DNA of 64,000 nucleotides from Liolophura sinensis. Taxonomy: Eukaryota > Mollusca > Polyplacophora > Chitonida > Chitonidae. Shown piece by piece: positions 1-33,400 of this stretch. The DNA lies in NCBI RefSeq assembly GCF_032854445.1, contig NC_088303.1:11911501-11975500 (forward strand), read 5' to 3'. The notes under the pieces are model-generated. The model was not told where the DNA came from. It did not search any database and saw nothing but the letters and a program-made list of their open reading frames with translations. Position numbers and translations under genes: made by a program. How positions within the stretch are numbered: the first letter of the stretch is position 1; each line of letters starts with the position of its first letter.

Positions 1-180
1 ACGGGACATCTCCCACGATTCATGTTGCCGTGTATATGTACGGGACATCTCCCACGATTCATGTTGCCGTATATATGTACGGGACATCTCCCGCTATTCA
101 TGCTGCCGTGCATATGCATGGGGCATTTCTTGCTATTCGTGTTGCCGTGTATATGTATGGGACGCGATTCATGTTGCGGT
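1..180. repeat. 39-bp minisatellite at window start
   Basis: A unit of about 39 bases (ACGGGACATCTCCCACGATT and following) starts at 1, 40, 79 and 118, with a shortened copy near 157. Copies diverge progressively to the right. The array is cut by the window edge, so its full length is unknown. The short open frame across it is a by-product of a period divisible by three, not a gene. Confidence 0.85.
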
Positions 181-2726
181 GCATAGTTCCCCTATATACG
201 GGAGATCTCAGCGGATTATTGTCGTGCACAAGTGCGACTCATCTGCAGCAATTCATGTTGCCATGCCTTGAGTGAATGGTGGTAAGTTGATAGAAAACGT
301 GAATGTGGAGCCCTGGAATAAATTTATAAATAGGCATAAAATTGTGTCATGAATTGTGCTACTTGCTAGGCACGTATGAGAAAAAATTTATTTGGTAGTA
401 GGGCTACTTTTGCAGTGAAGTCCTCCTACCCTAATGGATAAAGCCATAACATGGGAGCACTGAACAATACATTTAGAGCTTAAAGTTAAACTCAAACGTT
501 CTTAGACGATTCTTGGGTGGAGTGAAGTTTCCCTGTTGATCTCGCTGGTAGGCCTACTAGTATTCAATGCGTTTATTCCTTGTGGTCACACCAGCCAAAG
601 CCAACATGTAAGCCTAAGACAGGCCATGGGCTGTATAAGATAAATATTTTGTCATGTATTAATCAACTGATTTCATATATTTAGCGAATGCTTTACATTT
701 ATTAATATTGCTGACTCAATAATATCTTTAGGCCTATTTTAAAGTAAGACCAGTCTGCATTATTCAGACATGATAGGGAGAGTCGCCTCCCTTGTTAGAG
801 AACTCTCATGTAACTGATTTACTTCGCGGGAACAAATAACAAACCACCGTGTGGAAAGGGTGCAGAATCTATAATTTGGTACGAAATTTTGTCACTCATT
901 ATTGACCTATGATATGACCACACCTTGATCTCCTTGTACACCCGTAATACTATTCGTTTTACTTAAATATTCTACAATCAAACTGGTTTTTATTTAGGCC
1001 TACTTACATAGTGATAATGCGACAGATTTTGACTTTTGTTTACAGTTACATGTACACTTGGTTTGTTGTTGTGTTAGCATTAATCAGCTTGTCACGATTC
1101 ATTACTATGCTCACACACTTCTAAAGAGGTTATTTGTCTGTGAAGCTCCGTCGGGATAAGAATGAAGTTTAATGCTTTTGAATGTTATTGTCTCATTGTG
1201 AAGAAGAAGAAGCGCAAGTCATTTAGCTGTTTTATATTTGGACGGCGCGCGCATACAGGGACTAATCTAGCATCAGAAGGGCAGGGGGTGGAACCACTGG
1301 TGAAGGGCTCCTCATGGTTGAACATTTCGATTCTCATACATTTTTAAGGGCCTCGGTTCCTACGGTTGACCTCCACTTTACGTGCACACCACAACACGAA
1401 CCTAGCCCGAAAATTCAGTCTAAAGATGGCTTGTATTGGCTGATATGTGGAGAACTCTGCCATCCTGGATGACATGTGCATCTGATCATTGCATTGTATC
1501 ATAGCTACCCCAGGCCATCATTAAAAAATTGTTTCAGGTAACAAACCCTGTTTTTAGAAGTCGAGTCGGTTGGTCAGCATTTTTTATATTTTGTTTTGAA
1601 AGTAAATTGAAAATAATTCCTGGCCCTCATAATCTGAATGCTAATTAAATTATCGCGGGTCCAATGCTTCAGAGCATACATTTCCGATTTTAAATGCTCT
1701 TTAAAAACTTGGTTGTTTTCATAACCATTCTTTCACAGTGAAGTCAAATATTCCTTCTTAACTCTGGATCCAACATTAAATTTGAGTAAATTTACGAACT
1801 TTAAACATAAACAATTGATGTTGAAAGGCATTCATTGCTTTCACCACTGTGGCAGACGGATGCCAATTTGCTTTCGCCACACAGCAATCACATTCGCCAA
1901 AACTAATGTGGCGAAAGGCTAACCGAAGCCTAGCGACTAAGTAGATAGTCATCCTTTTCATCGTTTTCTCAGTCCACCACTAACTGTGGATGCTGAGAAG
2001 GGCTGGATTAGCCCTGGCATAGTCATAGCTGGACTGCCAGACTGATAAAGCCCTGAGCTGTCAATCACCCCATAGATAAATATCCATCCATACTTTATCG
2101 AGCTCAACCTGTCTGCCGATTCCACATACTGAAAATGGCGGCTGTCTTCTACCTGTTATGATGCTGGATATGTGGTTATCCTGGTTCTGGGGCTTTGGGA
2201 TTGCAAACGGTGGGAATATGTGGCCAAGGAATGTGTGGTGTTTGTGATCGGCCAGCAGAGAAGTTGAATTTGAGGATATATAGATGGATCGCCAGCTCGG
2301 GGGTGATTGGAACCCAGACATGACTGGGAGCACCGTCCAAATATAAAAATGTGAACATAGTCACATAGCTCCTTCAGGAACACCAATTCAGTGGAACTGG
2401 ACACAACGAGGTCTGCAGTAGGGCACCCAATCTTAACCTGCATTCAAAAAGCAACAAGTTGTTTTAGATGCCCTTCTCTCTTGGATTATGGAAATTGAAG
2501 GAGTGCCTACAGAAGGCAATGAAACTGTCATAGTATTTACAATGTCTTCAGTGTCAAAGCCACAGGAAGTTCACAAGAAATTGATACCAATGTCTGTCAT
2601 TGTGGCAATATATTCAACATAAATTGTTAAAAGTAAATGGTCCAGTGGAGGCTACTGTGTAAAACCGCAGTCAGAAACAGAATTATTTGAACTTGAATTC
2701 GTTTAATTTTTTTTTTTCATTCGCAG
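181..2726. other. Upstream/5' region of GART, no convincing exon
   Basis: No stretch here resembles a conserved protein. The sequence is AT-rich with scattered short open frames (for example 1162-1347) that show no recognisable motif. A polypyrimidine tract and CAG at about 2709-2726 form a good 3' splice site just before the GART start codon. At least one non-coding first exon and the GART promoter should therefore lie in this region or further upstream. I cannot place them. Confidence 0.5.
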
Positions 2727-2733
2727 AATTGTG

Positions 2734-22626
<19,893 letters not shown>

Positions 22627-23052
22627 AACTTTTCATTTTTTCATGGATCATCTATCATTGGAACTGGAATACTCCTCAGTCGGTTGACAGAAGCTGAATG
22701 TGTTCATGATGGAAGTGTTTTTACCCTACTGAAGTCACTGAGGAATAGAACCAGAATATATTCTCAATCGACCAACCATGTTTTTTGTCTCATCCAGCCA
22801 CCAATTAGAATTTCTGTTGTATCTTACTTTGGGCATGCGGAGAAACACCCAGATGAAAAAGTATTGTCAGTATGGCGGTCCAAAAGTGACTCTTCGTCTG
22901 TGTGTGTGTGTATTTCTGCACAAGTCTTGCTGTAGAATGTAATGCGAGGGTGATACACGTATTCGCTGTTCTTCAAGGCCTCCAGGGCTAACACGCTGAC
23001 ATATTGGTACCTTATATGCTCACGCAATGGTACATATATCTTCTTTGCTTGA

Positions 23053-23058
23053 ATTAAA
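23053..23058 (+). terminator. Candidate GART polyadenylation signal (ATTAAA)
   Basis: ATTAAA lies 427 bases after the GART stop codon. It is the common variant of AATAAA. A cleavage site was not determined. Confidence 0.4.
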
Positions 23059-23622
23059 TGCTGTGTTCTCCCGGTTTAATATCTGAGTTATTATTCGGCA
23101 TTAGTGTCGTTTTCCAAGTCTCTTATAGAAAGACAATCCTAGTCTGCGAAAGTATGGCATACAACGACCCTAGTTAAATTATGAGGTTCCGTCTAACTTC
23201 ACAGTAAAGCAAGATTCACAAGAAACGATTTGCCCGATAGACTTGACGAATTCATTCGATTCCCAACGTGAGAACGGTCACTTGAATTAAGTCAAGAACT
23301 GCAAATAATATAAAATAAGGAGAGCTTCTCTTCTCTTCGGTCGACCTGTCGATAGGACAGCCACTCCGTGTGAGCAAGGCTGAAGGAGAAGGAAGTCGTT
23401 CACACGTCCATTATCGTTGAAGTCCTTATAATGGAATTTGCCCTACTGAAAACAGTCCATGAAACAATGATGTGGCACAATTACAATCAGTACAATTTAT
23501 TAGACCATGTGGGAAGGTATCCAATAGAGATTCTGAGGATGAGTAAAGATAAGGGCCACTTGCGTATACTGGTGTGGTGTACTGGTTGAAAATCTTGAAA
23601 CCATACCAGACTGTCATGATGC

Positions 23623-23628
23623 TTTATT
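23623..23628 (-). terminator. Candidate protease-gene polyadenylation signal (AATAAA)
   Basis: TTTATT on the plus strand reads AATAAA on the minus strand, about 155 bases past the protease stop codon. Another copy lies near 23496-23501. Confidence 0.45.
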
Positions 23629-23782
23629 CTTTATAATGTAAATTCGGTACTTGTTTTATAAGTACAGTTTTTCTACCAGTCTTGTTCTTGCTTTGCTTTG
23701 ATTACAGTGAAAAAGAGTTCCAGTACCGAGCTCCAAACTGGTATCGTAAAGACGAACGGAGCACCCATAGAGACTGGAACAA

Positions 23783-24460
23783 CTAGTCAATTATTTCGTG
23801 AATCCACTTGAAGTATCTACCGACGTTTGTGTAGTAGCCATAAGACTGGGCCCTGTCACAACCAATGCCCCAGGACACGATGCCCACAAGGGAGAACTGG
23901 TTACCGGACTTGACTACAAATCCACCCCCGCTGTCACCAGTGCATGAGTCCCCCACGGTTAGCGGTAGGGTAACCAGCGCAAATCATGTTGTCCGCCAAC
24001 GAACTATTCTTGGCGTTTTTGTGCACAAGGTTTTTTCACGAATGGGCAGCTTGACTTCTAGCAAATACAAAGGCTTGAGGCCGGTCTCTGAGATCAGTCC
24101 GCACCCAGCCACGTACCCCGACCCTTGTACCCTTATGAACCGAGTCTCCAGGAAGGATAAGGGCTGAAGACATATTGGCATGATCTGGGAGTTGAAGCGA
24201 ATCTTCTCTTTCACCTTGATCAGGGCTATGTCGTTGTTGAATGTCTCCGTGGCATGGTCGTATTCTGGATGGACGATGACCTCATCCACGGACATCTCCA
24301 CGCCCCCAGATCCGCGGCAGTGGTTGGTGCCCAGGAAGATCTTCGTCGTGTCTTTCCCAAACAGAGGTTTGTTTGTGTACTGAGATAGAGACTGGATGCA
24401 GTGGGCAGCGGTGAGAATCCACTTCTCGTCAATGATCGAACCCCCACAAAACGCGGTAGG
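23783..24460 (-). CDS. Protease exon 16: catalytic domain and stop
   Basis: The exon encodes [20 protein letters not shown] (catalytic His), NNDIALIKV (Asp), [16 protein letters not shown] (Ser) and IVSWGIGCD, ending at a TAG (23785-23783). Its length of 678 bases is divisible by three. Between 24020 and 23950, however, the conserved frame shifts once at a five-A run and back at a five-G run. The usual GWG reads GCG. Confidence 0.85.
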
Positions 24461-27400
24461 CTGCAAAACGACCAAATTTCGTACTTACATCAAGTAACTG
24501 TGCAGTTAAACATGTTGATGAGCAGTATACCCCTATACAACATATGAGTCCTTGAAGCATTATACATTCCATTAACAAAATACTAGTCTAGATATACTCC
24601 ATTGCTGTATTGTGATGTCATTTAATATACTAACACATTAAAACAGTGCAATGGTACAAGGCCTCAAGGATGCTTAGTCCACCAGCAGAATCTCGGTTTA
24701 TACAGGAATACGGTATCATAAAAGACTTAAAGCACTGAGAGTGAAACCAGAGCAGCGACGATATTGTGACGGAAAATGGCCACACGCAACCGGTGAAATA
24801 CGGCATCTTCTCAATTACTTATCACCACCGTCATTAACATTACATTTTTCATGAGGCGTTCGCTTCGAACCTAGCTTTTCCTTCGGGTTTTAATCAAGGA
24901 ATTTATAGCCCTGATTTTCGCACTACATGTACATGGTTATACTTCAAAGCTGTCATTTACTTGTGTTTGTACAGCGTCGTCGGGTTATGTACAAATACAT
25001 CGCGGGTACCAGGAGCAGGATATAAACATAGCAAAGGTGAATTGGGATAAATACACGAAATTGAGAAAGATAGTATTTGGAACGGAATTATTCCTTAGTA
25101 AATCCTGTCATCTTGTGACGCCCCAAAACGTATTTACGAATCAAAGAGCTCTTGTTAAGTTTCTGAAGGTTGACAAGTGCAGGACGAACGTATCCAGAAT
25201 CCGCGCATAAGTGCTTCAGTAGTACTTACAGTTACTGTATCGTAGAGGAGGGCAAACCAAGGGTAAGAACCATCAAGCGCCCGCCGTCCGCTTGTGATCC
25301 TGGGGCCCACTTGTACCCCTCCAGGCAAGGCAAACTTTGGCCGACCACAGGCTGCAGGACAAGCAAAAATATAAGGCATCATCACTAATTTTATGCTAAC
25401 TGACCCTCTGTAAGTTTCAAGACTAAGATAATTTTTACATCCGGCATTATTAGCAATTGGTTAGTTTTTGATTATTCTTTGTCTCTTCACTAAAATATAC
25501 ACTGACAAATATTATTTCTCGTACACAGAGTTTGGTCAGCTGCAGCCTTTTCATGTCACGAAGTAACATTGTCCAGACCTCATATTCATGACAAAAATGC
25601 CAGTGGCCAGTCACAGCCTTCATGACAGAAAGTAAAATTGGCCATTTGTCGTTCTCGTGACAAGAATTAGCATTGGCCAGTCGCCCTCTTGTGACAAAAA
25701 GTAACAGCCAATTCTAAAACCGCAGTCGAATCAGCGAAGTGTGGATTAGATGTCACAAAGGCATGTCGCCCGAGTTCCCTTTATTGTTCCATTTATTGTA
25801 GCATAGATTAAGTACATTATAATAAAAGGTACAAAGTGATGATTTTGGCAAATTACTGACTTTCAAAAATTTAGTTATTTCAGCATAGATTAAGTACCGT
25901 ATAATACCCTTTACATGGACCCAACAACTTTCTATTTTGGAGGATTTATTAAATGTAAATAACAAAGATCGGACATCGCTTAAAATAAACAGTGAGCATA
26001 TAAACAGTGAGCATATATGTGATTTTAAAAGAAATGACATCAGACCAGATACACTAATAAGTATCCCACATATACATGTAGCTTAATAAACAACCGTTTC
26101 ATTTCTATCATATCTCATACTCAAGATATCGCAGTTCAAAGTAAAGCAAAATCGCGCATATAAGAAAATCGAAAACGGTTCCATGTTATCACTTTTAACG
26201 TTGATCGAGTTATTTCTATAGCCGACAAGCAGGACGTTGCGCGAACCATTTTGCTTTATTTATCTTGTAGGCATATATATTAGCGTGAGTTACGTTTGAC
26301 GCGACATCGTGTTTCCTGTTCAAAATATCTTGTAATATCTCAAGGCCTCGTAAAAAATTTCGGATTAAAAGTTGATTTTTAGTGTTACCCAGCAAGTCAG
26401 AACCAACAGGTCGTGGAAGTATAGGTTTCCTTGCACCACTATCGAAACACCTAGGTTATATCGTTGGTTGTCTTTTTCGGAAACATTGGGGATAACTGGG
26501 AACATTGCCCGCCTGAAGCAAACAAAGAGGTAGTCCAAAAGAACTGCACCTTAAAGGCTGCAGAGAAACGTGTGTTTTTCACAGTCTGGAACCGGCCTTT
26601 GTTGGTGGGAAGTGTTCAGCAATTACGTCCGAACTTACACTGAAAGTTAAGTGTCAATGTATGAAACTTAATACATGGTACAACGATTAATGCACGTTGA
26701 ACAACCGACTCTGCTCTTCAAAAATAATATTCTGCTATCTTACTGGCGATCACTGCTGATCCGATGACGTCGAGCCAAGCCGACCTTCGCTGCACACAGT
26801 TAACTCCCCTTACGGACGCACGTGTACTTGCCACTGTCGGACGTCTCCAGGAAGGACACTTGAAGATAGGTTGTTCACCAGTGTCTGAAATACAGAATGT
26901 AGCGTTAAAACAGACATTCGTATGTCAACCGTCGACCAATAAGGATGTTCCAGGTCAATAATCGCAAAGCCAATTTCCAAAACGATGTATAACATAAACC
27001 ATTAAAAACTAATGAAGTATATGAAGTACGAAAATAGGACGGAATCATGCAAAGATAACAGTCAGCAGTTTTTAATGATGTTGGAAACACGCAAGGTATT
27101 TTCTAGGTGAGTTAACGAAATCAGTATTCAAGGACTAAGGGCGCACTATGACAAAACCTGGGCGGGGAGGGTGGTTGTGGTTCAGCCCTTGCACAACTTG
27201 CATAAGTTCCCCATGTATGTTTTGCGAATGTTTCCGGGTTTCAGGAAACATTACTTATTGTCAACTGTACAATATTAATTTCTAATTCAATAACGATTTC
27301 CTTTGTTCTTGTTTTTCTGTTGTTTTTTGTTGTTTTTTTGCATCATCCCGCTTAACTGGTTCCGCCAGCCTATACACGCCTCTGTATGAGATACATCTGA

Positions 27401-30400
27401 TCATGGTAACCATCATTATCTCAATCATCGATAATAATAATTCATTTATATTGCCTACGAATATCATAAGGTAGACCTTCATTAATTGACTAGAAAATAT
27501 AACCACACTGATAACCATATAACACAATGAAAATTTTTGGATTTAAACCCACAGAGAGTCAAGCGAACTAGGAAAATGCTTACCTGGAAACGCTTACTGT
27601 CTTGAATTGGAACGTCATCCTTTTCCCAGTGATATGCTCTTCCACCATTAGCCTTACAAGCGAACAAATGACTGTTTTTTCCAGCTCTTTCTGAGGAACT
27701 TTGGGGTGCAGCGGTGAATTCTACAACATTCGAGGAGCGTTTAAATGTGATATTCCATACGGAATTCAGCATCACAAGTTAATTACCAAAGACAAGATGT
27801 TAAGTACTGCAAAGCTATCATGATATCTGTCAGCAAGCGGGTTAAGTTTACATTATATTACACAGTGCACGAAGCCATTTCTAACTGAACCCAGTCATAA
27901 ACTTTTATCACTGGAAATTGCAATTTTAACACATTTGTGTTAACATTTTTCAAGTGGTCAAAATCTTCTTTTCTAGGGCACCAATATAACCTCTCAACTC
28001 ATATTTGAAATTTTTACTTGTGTGAGAAAAAGACTGTGTGGAATGGGCCTAACGAAATCGTGACAAATCCCAATGGTGGAACATCCTTGGAACATAGGTG
28101 TAAATTCACAGCTACTTAATTTATATTCCATATTTTCATTATGTTCACATCCATTAGTATCACTAGCACTTCATCTTGCCACAGCGTTTCTGTTACCAAG
28201 GAAGAATAAAAAGTGAAAGGCACTCAGGAAGCGGTAACCTGCGGAAAGGCTAATTTCGAAATTCCCACACTTCAGACAATCAGACAATATTGCGTATTTC
28301 TGTCCTCTCTACCAATGACCACGAAGAGTAAAAAAAAAATATTCTGGATAAATCCAATACGGATGAGCGCTCTAAAGTGTTGGATAGACTGACCCAGGAA
28401 GCACGGCGCATCTGTTGTCACCCAAGCGTCATGGTGGACATTTTCAATACCGTCATCAGCCACACAGGTGTATTTGCCAGCGTTGTCCTCCGTTAGGTGT
28501 GGAATCACGAGTACACCACCATCGTGGACGTCAATATTCAAGTTCCTGGTGCTCACCCCAGACGAAATTAGAGGTGTATCTTCGTTAAAAAACCTGCAAC
28601 GAAGAGAATTCATGATCTTTGCCAAGTTTGTACGATATTCCTGAAGTCCAACCATGACCCATTAGATCCATTTTGATGTGGTGGCATTCAAATATCTGAG
28701 AACCAGCAAACCAGGTAGGTCCTATTTTTTAACGGGTGGTAATGCTTTCATTTAAGGTAGTTGTGGCATAAATGAACAGAGGTCAGTTAATGACTTTCAT
28801 AACAAGAACAATTTCTTCTTTTTTAATCATACTGGGCTTTAACGCCGTTGTCCAGAAGTGTTCACTTGTATGACATCGGTTAAGTTTTGTGGGTGGAGGA
28901 AACCGGAGAGTCCGGAGTAAACCACTGCCATGCACCAGGTATCGGTTAAACCGTCTGACATGTACTGAACATAAAGTCCGCCACAAAATCTGAAGTAATC
29001 CCCACAGTAGTTTTCCAAAGGTGTTCCAAAAATGCTTAAAAAATTCTCTAATTAACAACAGGATAAATAGCAAATGGTCGTCACTACCTTGCCACTCATT
29101 TGGTGACGCCATAACCAAAGCAACTAACCTAAGACCTATATAACCAAAACAATTGTCGTGAGACCTTTACAGGCAAACAAGACGGCTCTCCTATGAAAAT
29201 AATCATGATCTGTCGGAAATATAGCAGGTTTATGTCCGCAGTTTAATGTTCCTGGTTAGTGCTGCATGAGGAGGCTGGTCTACAAGTGGATATGATCTAA
29301 CAACACGCCCAAATACTCCCCCCCCCCCCAAATTTAAGTTTTGTTCTTTTGATCGTGCGTTACACACAACAAGGGAACCACTTATTGAAAATTGTTGATT
29401 GATGATTTTTGTAAACATGTATGTTTTCAGACCTAATGTGATATATGTACACCATAAGGCGCCGAGATAGCGCATCCAACCCAACTTGATGTACAACAGC
29501 GTATGAAGAGTTCCAACGAAGGGACAAAATTCTGTACAAGATGAAAAGATGAAAGATGAAAGAACTATATGCTCTTGTGTCCTATCTGGCATAGGTGAAG
29601 AATTTTTTTGCAAACTTGTTGGATTTGGATTCACATCCGAATCACCATATGACAAATGTAATCGGTTGGTGGTTTAGTTTTGCAATGCTACGCCTGGGAT
29701 CTATAGGTCATCTTGCCAATTCTTATTGAAATTGATACATTTCGCATCCACCCAAACTGTGCAGTATCCTGCTGATACCATGTTGTAAATCACGCCAAAT
29801 ATTTTGTCTTACTCACCAGCGAATGTCAGCTTCCTCTCTATTCACCTGACACTGTAACGTGACTGTGGTGTCAGTGGGCAAGCCGGTGCGGTTTTGAGGA
29901 GCATGGATAAATCGGAGTCGCTCTTCTTCTCCCTGCAACGTATGAATGGATATATGTAATACTAAACCTTATTCAGGGCCGGACGTCAACCGGAAAATCC
30001 ATGGCGAATCTTACTCGTCCAGGATATTGGGACAACCTAATTGTTAATGTGGTAGTCACCGGAATATTTTTACAATTTATTAGAACATTTTAGCAGTTGA
30101 CTTCGTTACTATGCTCCGCTTACATAAGGTATCGTGATATTTACTGGGTATATATATGCCTTTGACATAGTGTGCTTATGTTTTCTCGTAACGTCTTACC
30201 AAAGATGGCAAAGGTAAATTAACTAAAAAGGCAAATAGCCGTAACTGGGTGAGGTAAGGATCTTTCTCTCTCAACATGCCGTGAGTGGGTGAGGTAAGAA
30301 GCTTCCTCCCTTAACATGCTGTGACTGGGTGAGGTAAGAAGCTTCCTCTTTCGACATGCCGTGACTGGGTGAGGTAAGAAGCTTCCTCTTTCGACATGCC

Positions 30401-33400
30401 TTAACTGGGTGAGGTAAGAAGCTTCCTCTTTCGACATGCCGTGACTGGATGAGGTAAGAAGCTTCCTCTCTCAACATGCAATGACTGGGTGAGGTAAGAA
30501 GCTTCCTCTCTCAACATGCCATGACTGGATGAGGTAAGAAGCTTCCACACTCAGCGTGCCATGACTGGGTGAGGGTAAGAAGCTTCTTCTAGCTCTCAAC
30601 ATGCTGTGACTGGGTGAGGTAAGAAGCTTCCTCTCTCAACAAGCCGTGACTGGGTGGGAAAAGAAACTTCCTCTATCAGCATGCCGTGTCTGGATGAGGT
30701 AAGAATCTTCTTCCTGGAAGTACAGTAACTGGTGAGGTAAGAAGCTTCCTCCTCAACATACCGTGACTGGGTGAGGGTAAGAAGCTTCCTCTCTCACAAT
30801 GACGTGACTGGATGAGGTGAGAAGCTTCCTCTCTCAACATGCCGTGACTGGGTGATCCTACAAGCTCCCTCTCTCAACATACCGTGACTGGATGAGGTAA
30901 GACGCTCCCTCTCTCAGCATACCGTGAGTGGGTGAGGTAAGAAGAAGCTTCCTATCTCGACATGCCGTGACTGGGTGATTTATTTATTTATTTGAATGGT
31001 GTTTTACGCCGTACCGGTACTCAAGAACATTTCACTCATACCACGGCGGCCAGCATTATGGTGGAGGTAAGAAGCTTCCTCTTTCAACATGCCGCGACCG
31101 GGTGAGGGTAAGAAGCTTCCTCTCTCAACATGCCGAGACTGGGTGAGGGTAAGAAGCTTCCTCTCTCAACATGCCGAGACTGGGTGAGGGTAAGAAGCTT
31201 CCTCTCTCACAATGACGTGACTGGATGAGGTGAGAAGCTTCCTCTTTCAACATGCCGCGACCGGGTGAGGGTAAGAAGCTTCCTCTCTCAACATGCCGAG
31301 ACTGGGTGATTTATTTATTTATTTGAATGGTGTTTTACGCCGTACCGGTACTCAAGAACATTTCACTCATACCACGGCGGCCAGCATTATGATGGAGGTA
31401 AGAAGCTTCCTCTTTCAACATGCCGCGACCGGGTGAGGGTAAGAAGCTTCCTCTCTCAACATGCCGAGACTGGGTGAGGGTAAGAAGCTTCCTCTCTCAA
31501 CATGGCGTGAGTGGGTGAGGTAAGAAGCTTCCTCTTTCAACATACCGTGACCGGGTGAGGGTAAGAAGCTTCCTCTCTCAACATGGCGCGAGTGGGTGAG
31601 GTAAGAAGCTTCCTCTCTCAACATGCCGTGAGTGGGTGAGGTAAGAAGCTTCCTCTCTCAACATGCCGTGAGTGGGTGAGGTAAGAAGCTTCCTCTTTCA
31701 ACAAGCCGTGAGTGGGTGAGGTAAGAAGCTTCCTCTCTCAACATGCCGTGAGTGGGTGAGGTAAGAAGCTTTCTCTCTCAACATGCCGTGAGTGGGTGAG
31801 GGTAAGAAGCTTCCTCTTTCAACAAGCCGTGAGTGGGTGAGGTAAGAAGCTTCCTCTCTCAACATGCCGTGAGTGGGTGAGGTAAGAAGCTTCCTCTTTC
31901 AACAAGCCGTGAGTGGGTGAGGTAAGAAGCTTCCTCTCTCAACATGCCGTGACTGGGGGAGGTAAGAAGCTTCCTGTCTCAACATGCTGCGACTAGGTGA
32001 GGTAAGAAGCTTCCTCTTTCAACAAGCCGTGACCGGGTGAGGGTAAGAAGCTTCCTCTCAACATGGCGTGACTGGATGAAGTAAAAAGCTTCCTCTCTTA
32101 TCATGCCATTACTGGTTGAAACAGCAAGTTTCCTCTCTCAACATGCCGTGACTGGATGAGGTAAGAAGCTTCCTGTCTCAACATGCCGTGACTGGGTGAG
32201 GTAAGAAGCTTCCTCTCTCAACATGCCGCGACCGGGTGAGGGTAAGAAGCTTCCTCTCTCAACATGGCGTGACTGGATGAAGTAAAAAGCTTCCTCTCTT
32301 ATCATGCCATTACTGGTTGAAACAGCAAGTTTCCTCTCTCAACATGCCGTGACTGGGTGAGGTAAGAAGCTTCCTCTCTCAACATGCCGTGACTGGATGA
32401 AGTAAGAATTTAGCTTTCTCTCTCAACATGCCGTGACTGGGGGAGGTAAGAAGCTTCCTCACTCAACAAGCCGTGACTGGGTGAGGGTAAGAAGCTTCCT
32501 CTCTCAACATGACGTGACTGGATGAAGTAAAAAGCTTCCTCTCTTATCATGCCATTACTGGTTGAAACAACAAGTTTCCTCTCTCAACATGCCGTGACTG
32601 GGTGAGGTAAGAAGCTTCCTCTTTCGACATGCCGTGACTGGATGAAGTAAGAATTTAGCTTGCTCTCCCAACATGCCGTGACTAGGTCAGGCAACAAGCC
32701 CCCTCTCTAAATATGCCGTTACTGGGTGAAGTAAGAAGCTTCCTCTCTCAACATGCCCTGACTGGGTGAGGTAAGAGACTTCCTCTCTCAATATGCCGTG
32801 ACTGGGTGAGGTAAGAAGCGTTGCGTGCGCTGTAAGGAGTATGTAGGATTATGGATATAACTCTTTTCACAAACCCTTTCATCACAATACAGGCCCGCGA
32901 ACTCTGGCAGACAACTACAGAAAAACATTTCGGGCAGCTGGTTACAGGTGCCTCCGTTAAGACAGGGATCTGCACTACAGTCTGCCGGCTTCTTTTCACA
33001 TCTCGGTCCTGAGTAGGGTGGAGGACAGTCACACCTACAGAAATATATGCTACCAGGTGAGTATCGCCACATCTTCTATACGTTATTTCCACATGGATTA
33101 ACTAAAACCTTTATAAAATATGTCTTTGATTCATGCCAATGTGTCTCTTTAAAACGAACAGTAAGTTATTTAGTCAAATTAAAGTGAATTCTCGAGAAAT
33201 CTCACTAAATAGACGCGAGATCCGCCTTAATTTACTACAATGTTTTTTTTAGAGTCTCAATATCAACACGCAAATTGTCTTCGCAATATTGCTGTATTAG
33301 CTATATTTTGTGACCTAAATTTGCTTAGTTTTAAAATAACATCCCCATGAGTCTAAAAACAAACTGAAAGCGAATGCTTACTGCACTTTAATAGCAAGGG

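Larger units (their letters stand above)
22627..23782. other. Convergent intergenic spacer between GART and the protease gene
   Basis: The two stop codons face each other about 1.16 kb apart, and no coding exon is evident between them. Each side holds a candidate polyadenylation signal (23053 on plus, 23628 on minus), so both 3' UTRs probably lie here and are roughly 430 and 160 bases long. Confidence 0.7.
30235..32835. repeat. ~40-bp minisatellite, about 60 copies, with trapped SINE fragments
   Basis: The unit on the plus strand is GGTGAGGTAAGAAGCTTCCT followed by CTCTCAACATGCCGTGACTG. The array fills most of the intron between protease exons 10 and 11. Near-identical SINE tails sit at 30977-31065 and 31312-31400, 335 bases apart, showing higher-order duplication of a block after one insertion. 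Confidence 0.93.

Noticed and set aside
24180-24383. Plus-strand open frames opposite the protease exon
   Set aside because: They are antisense shadows of a strongly conserved catalytic domain on the minus strand.
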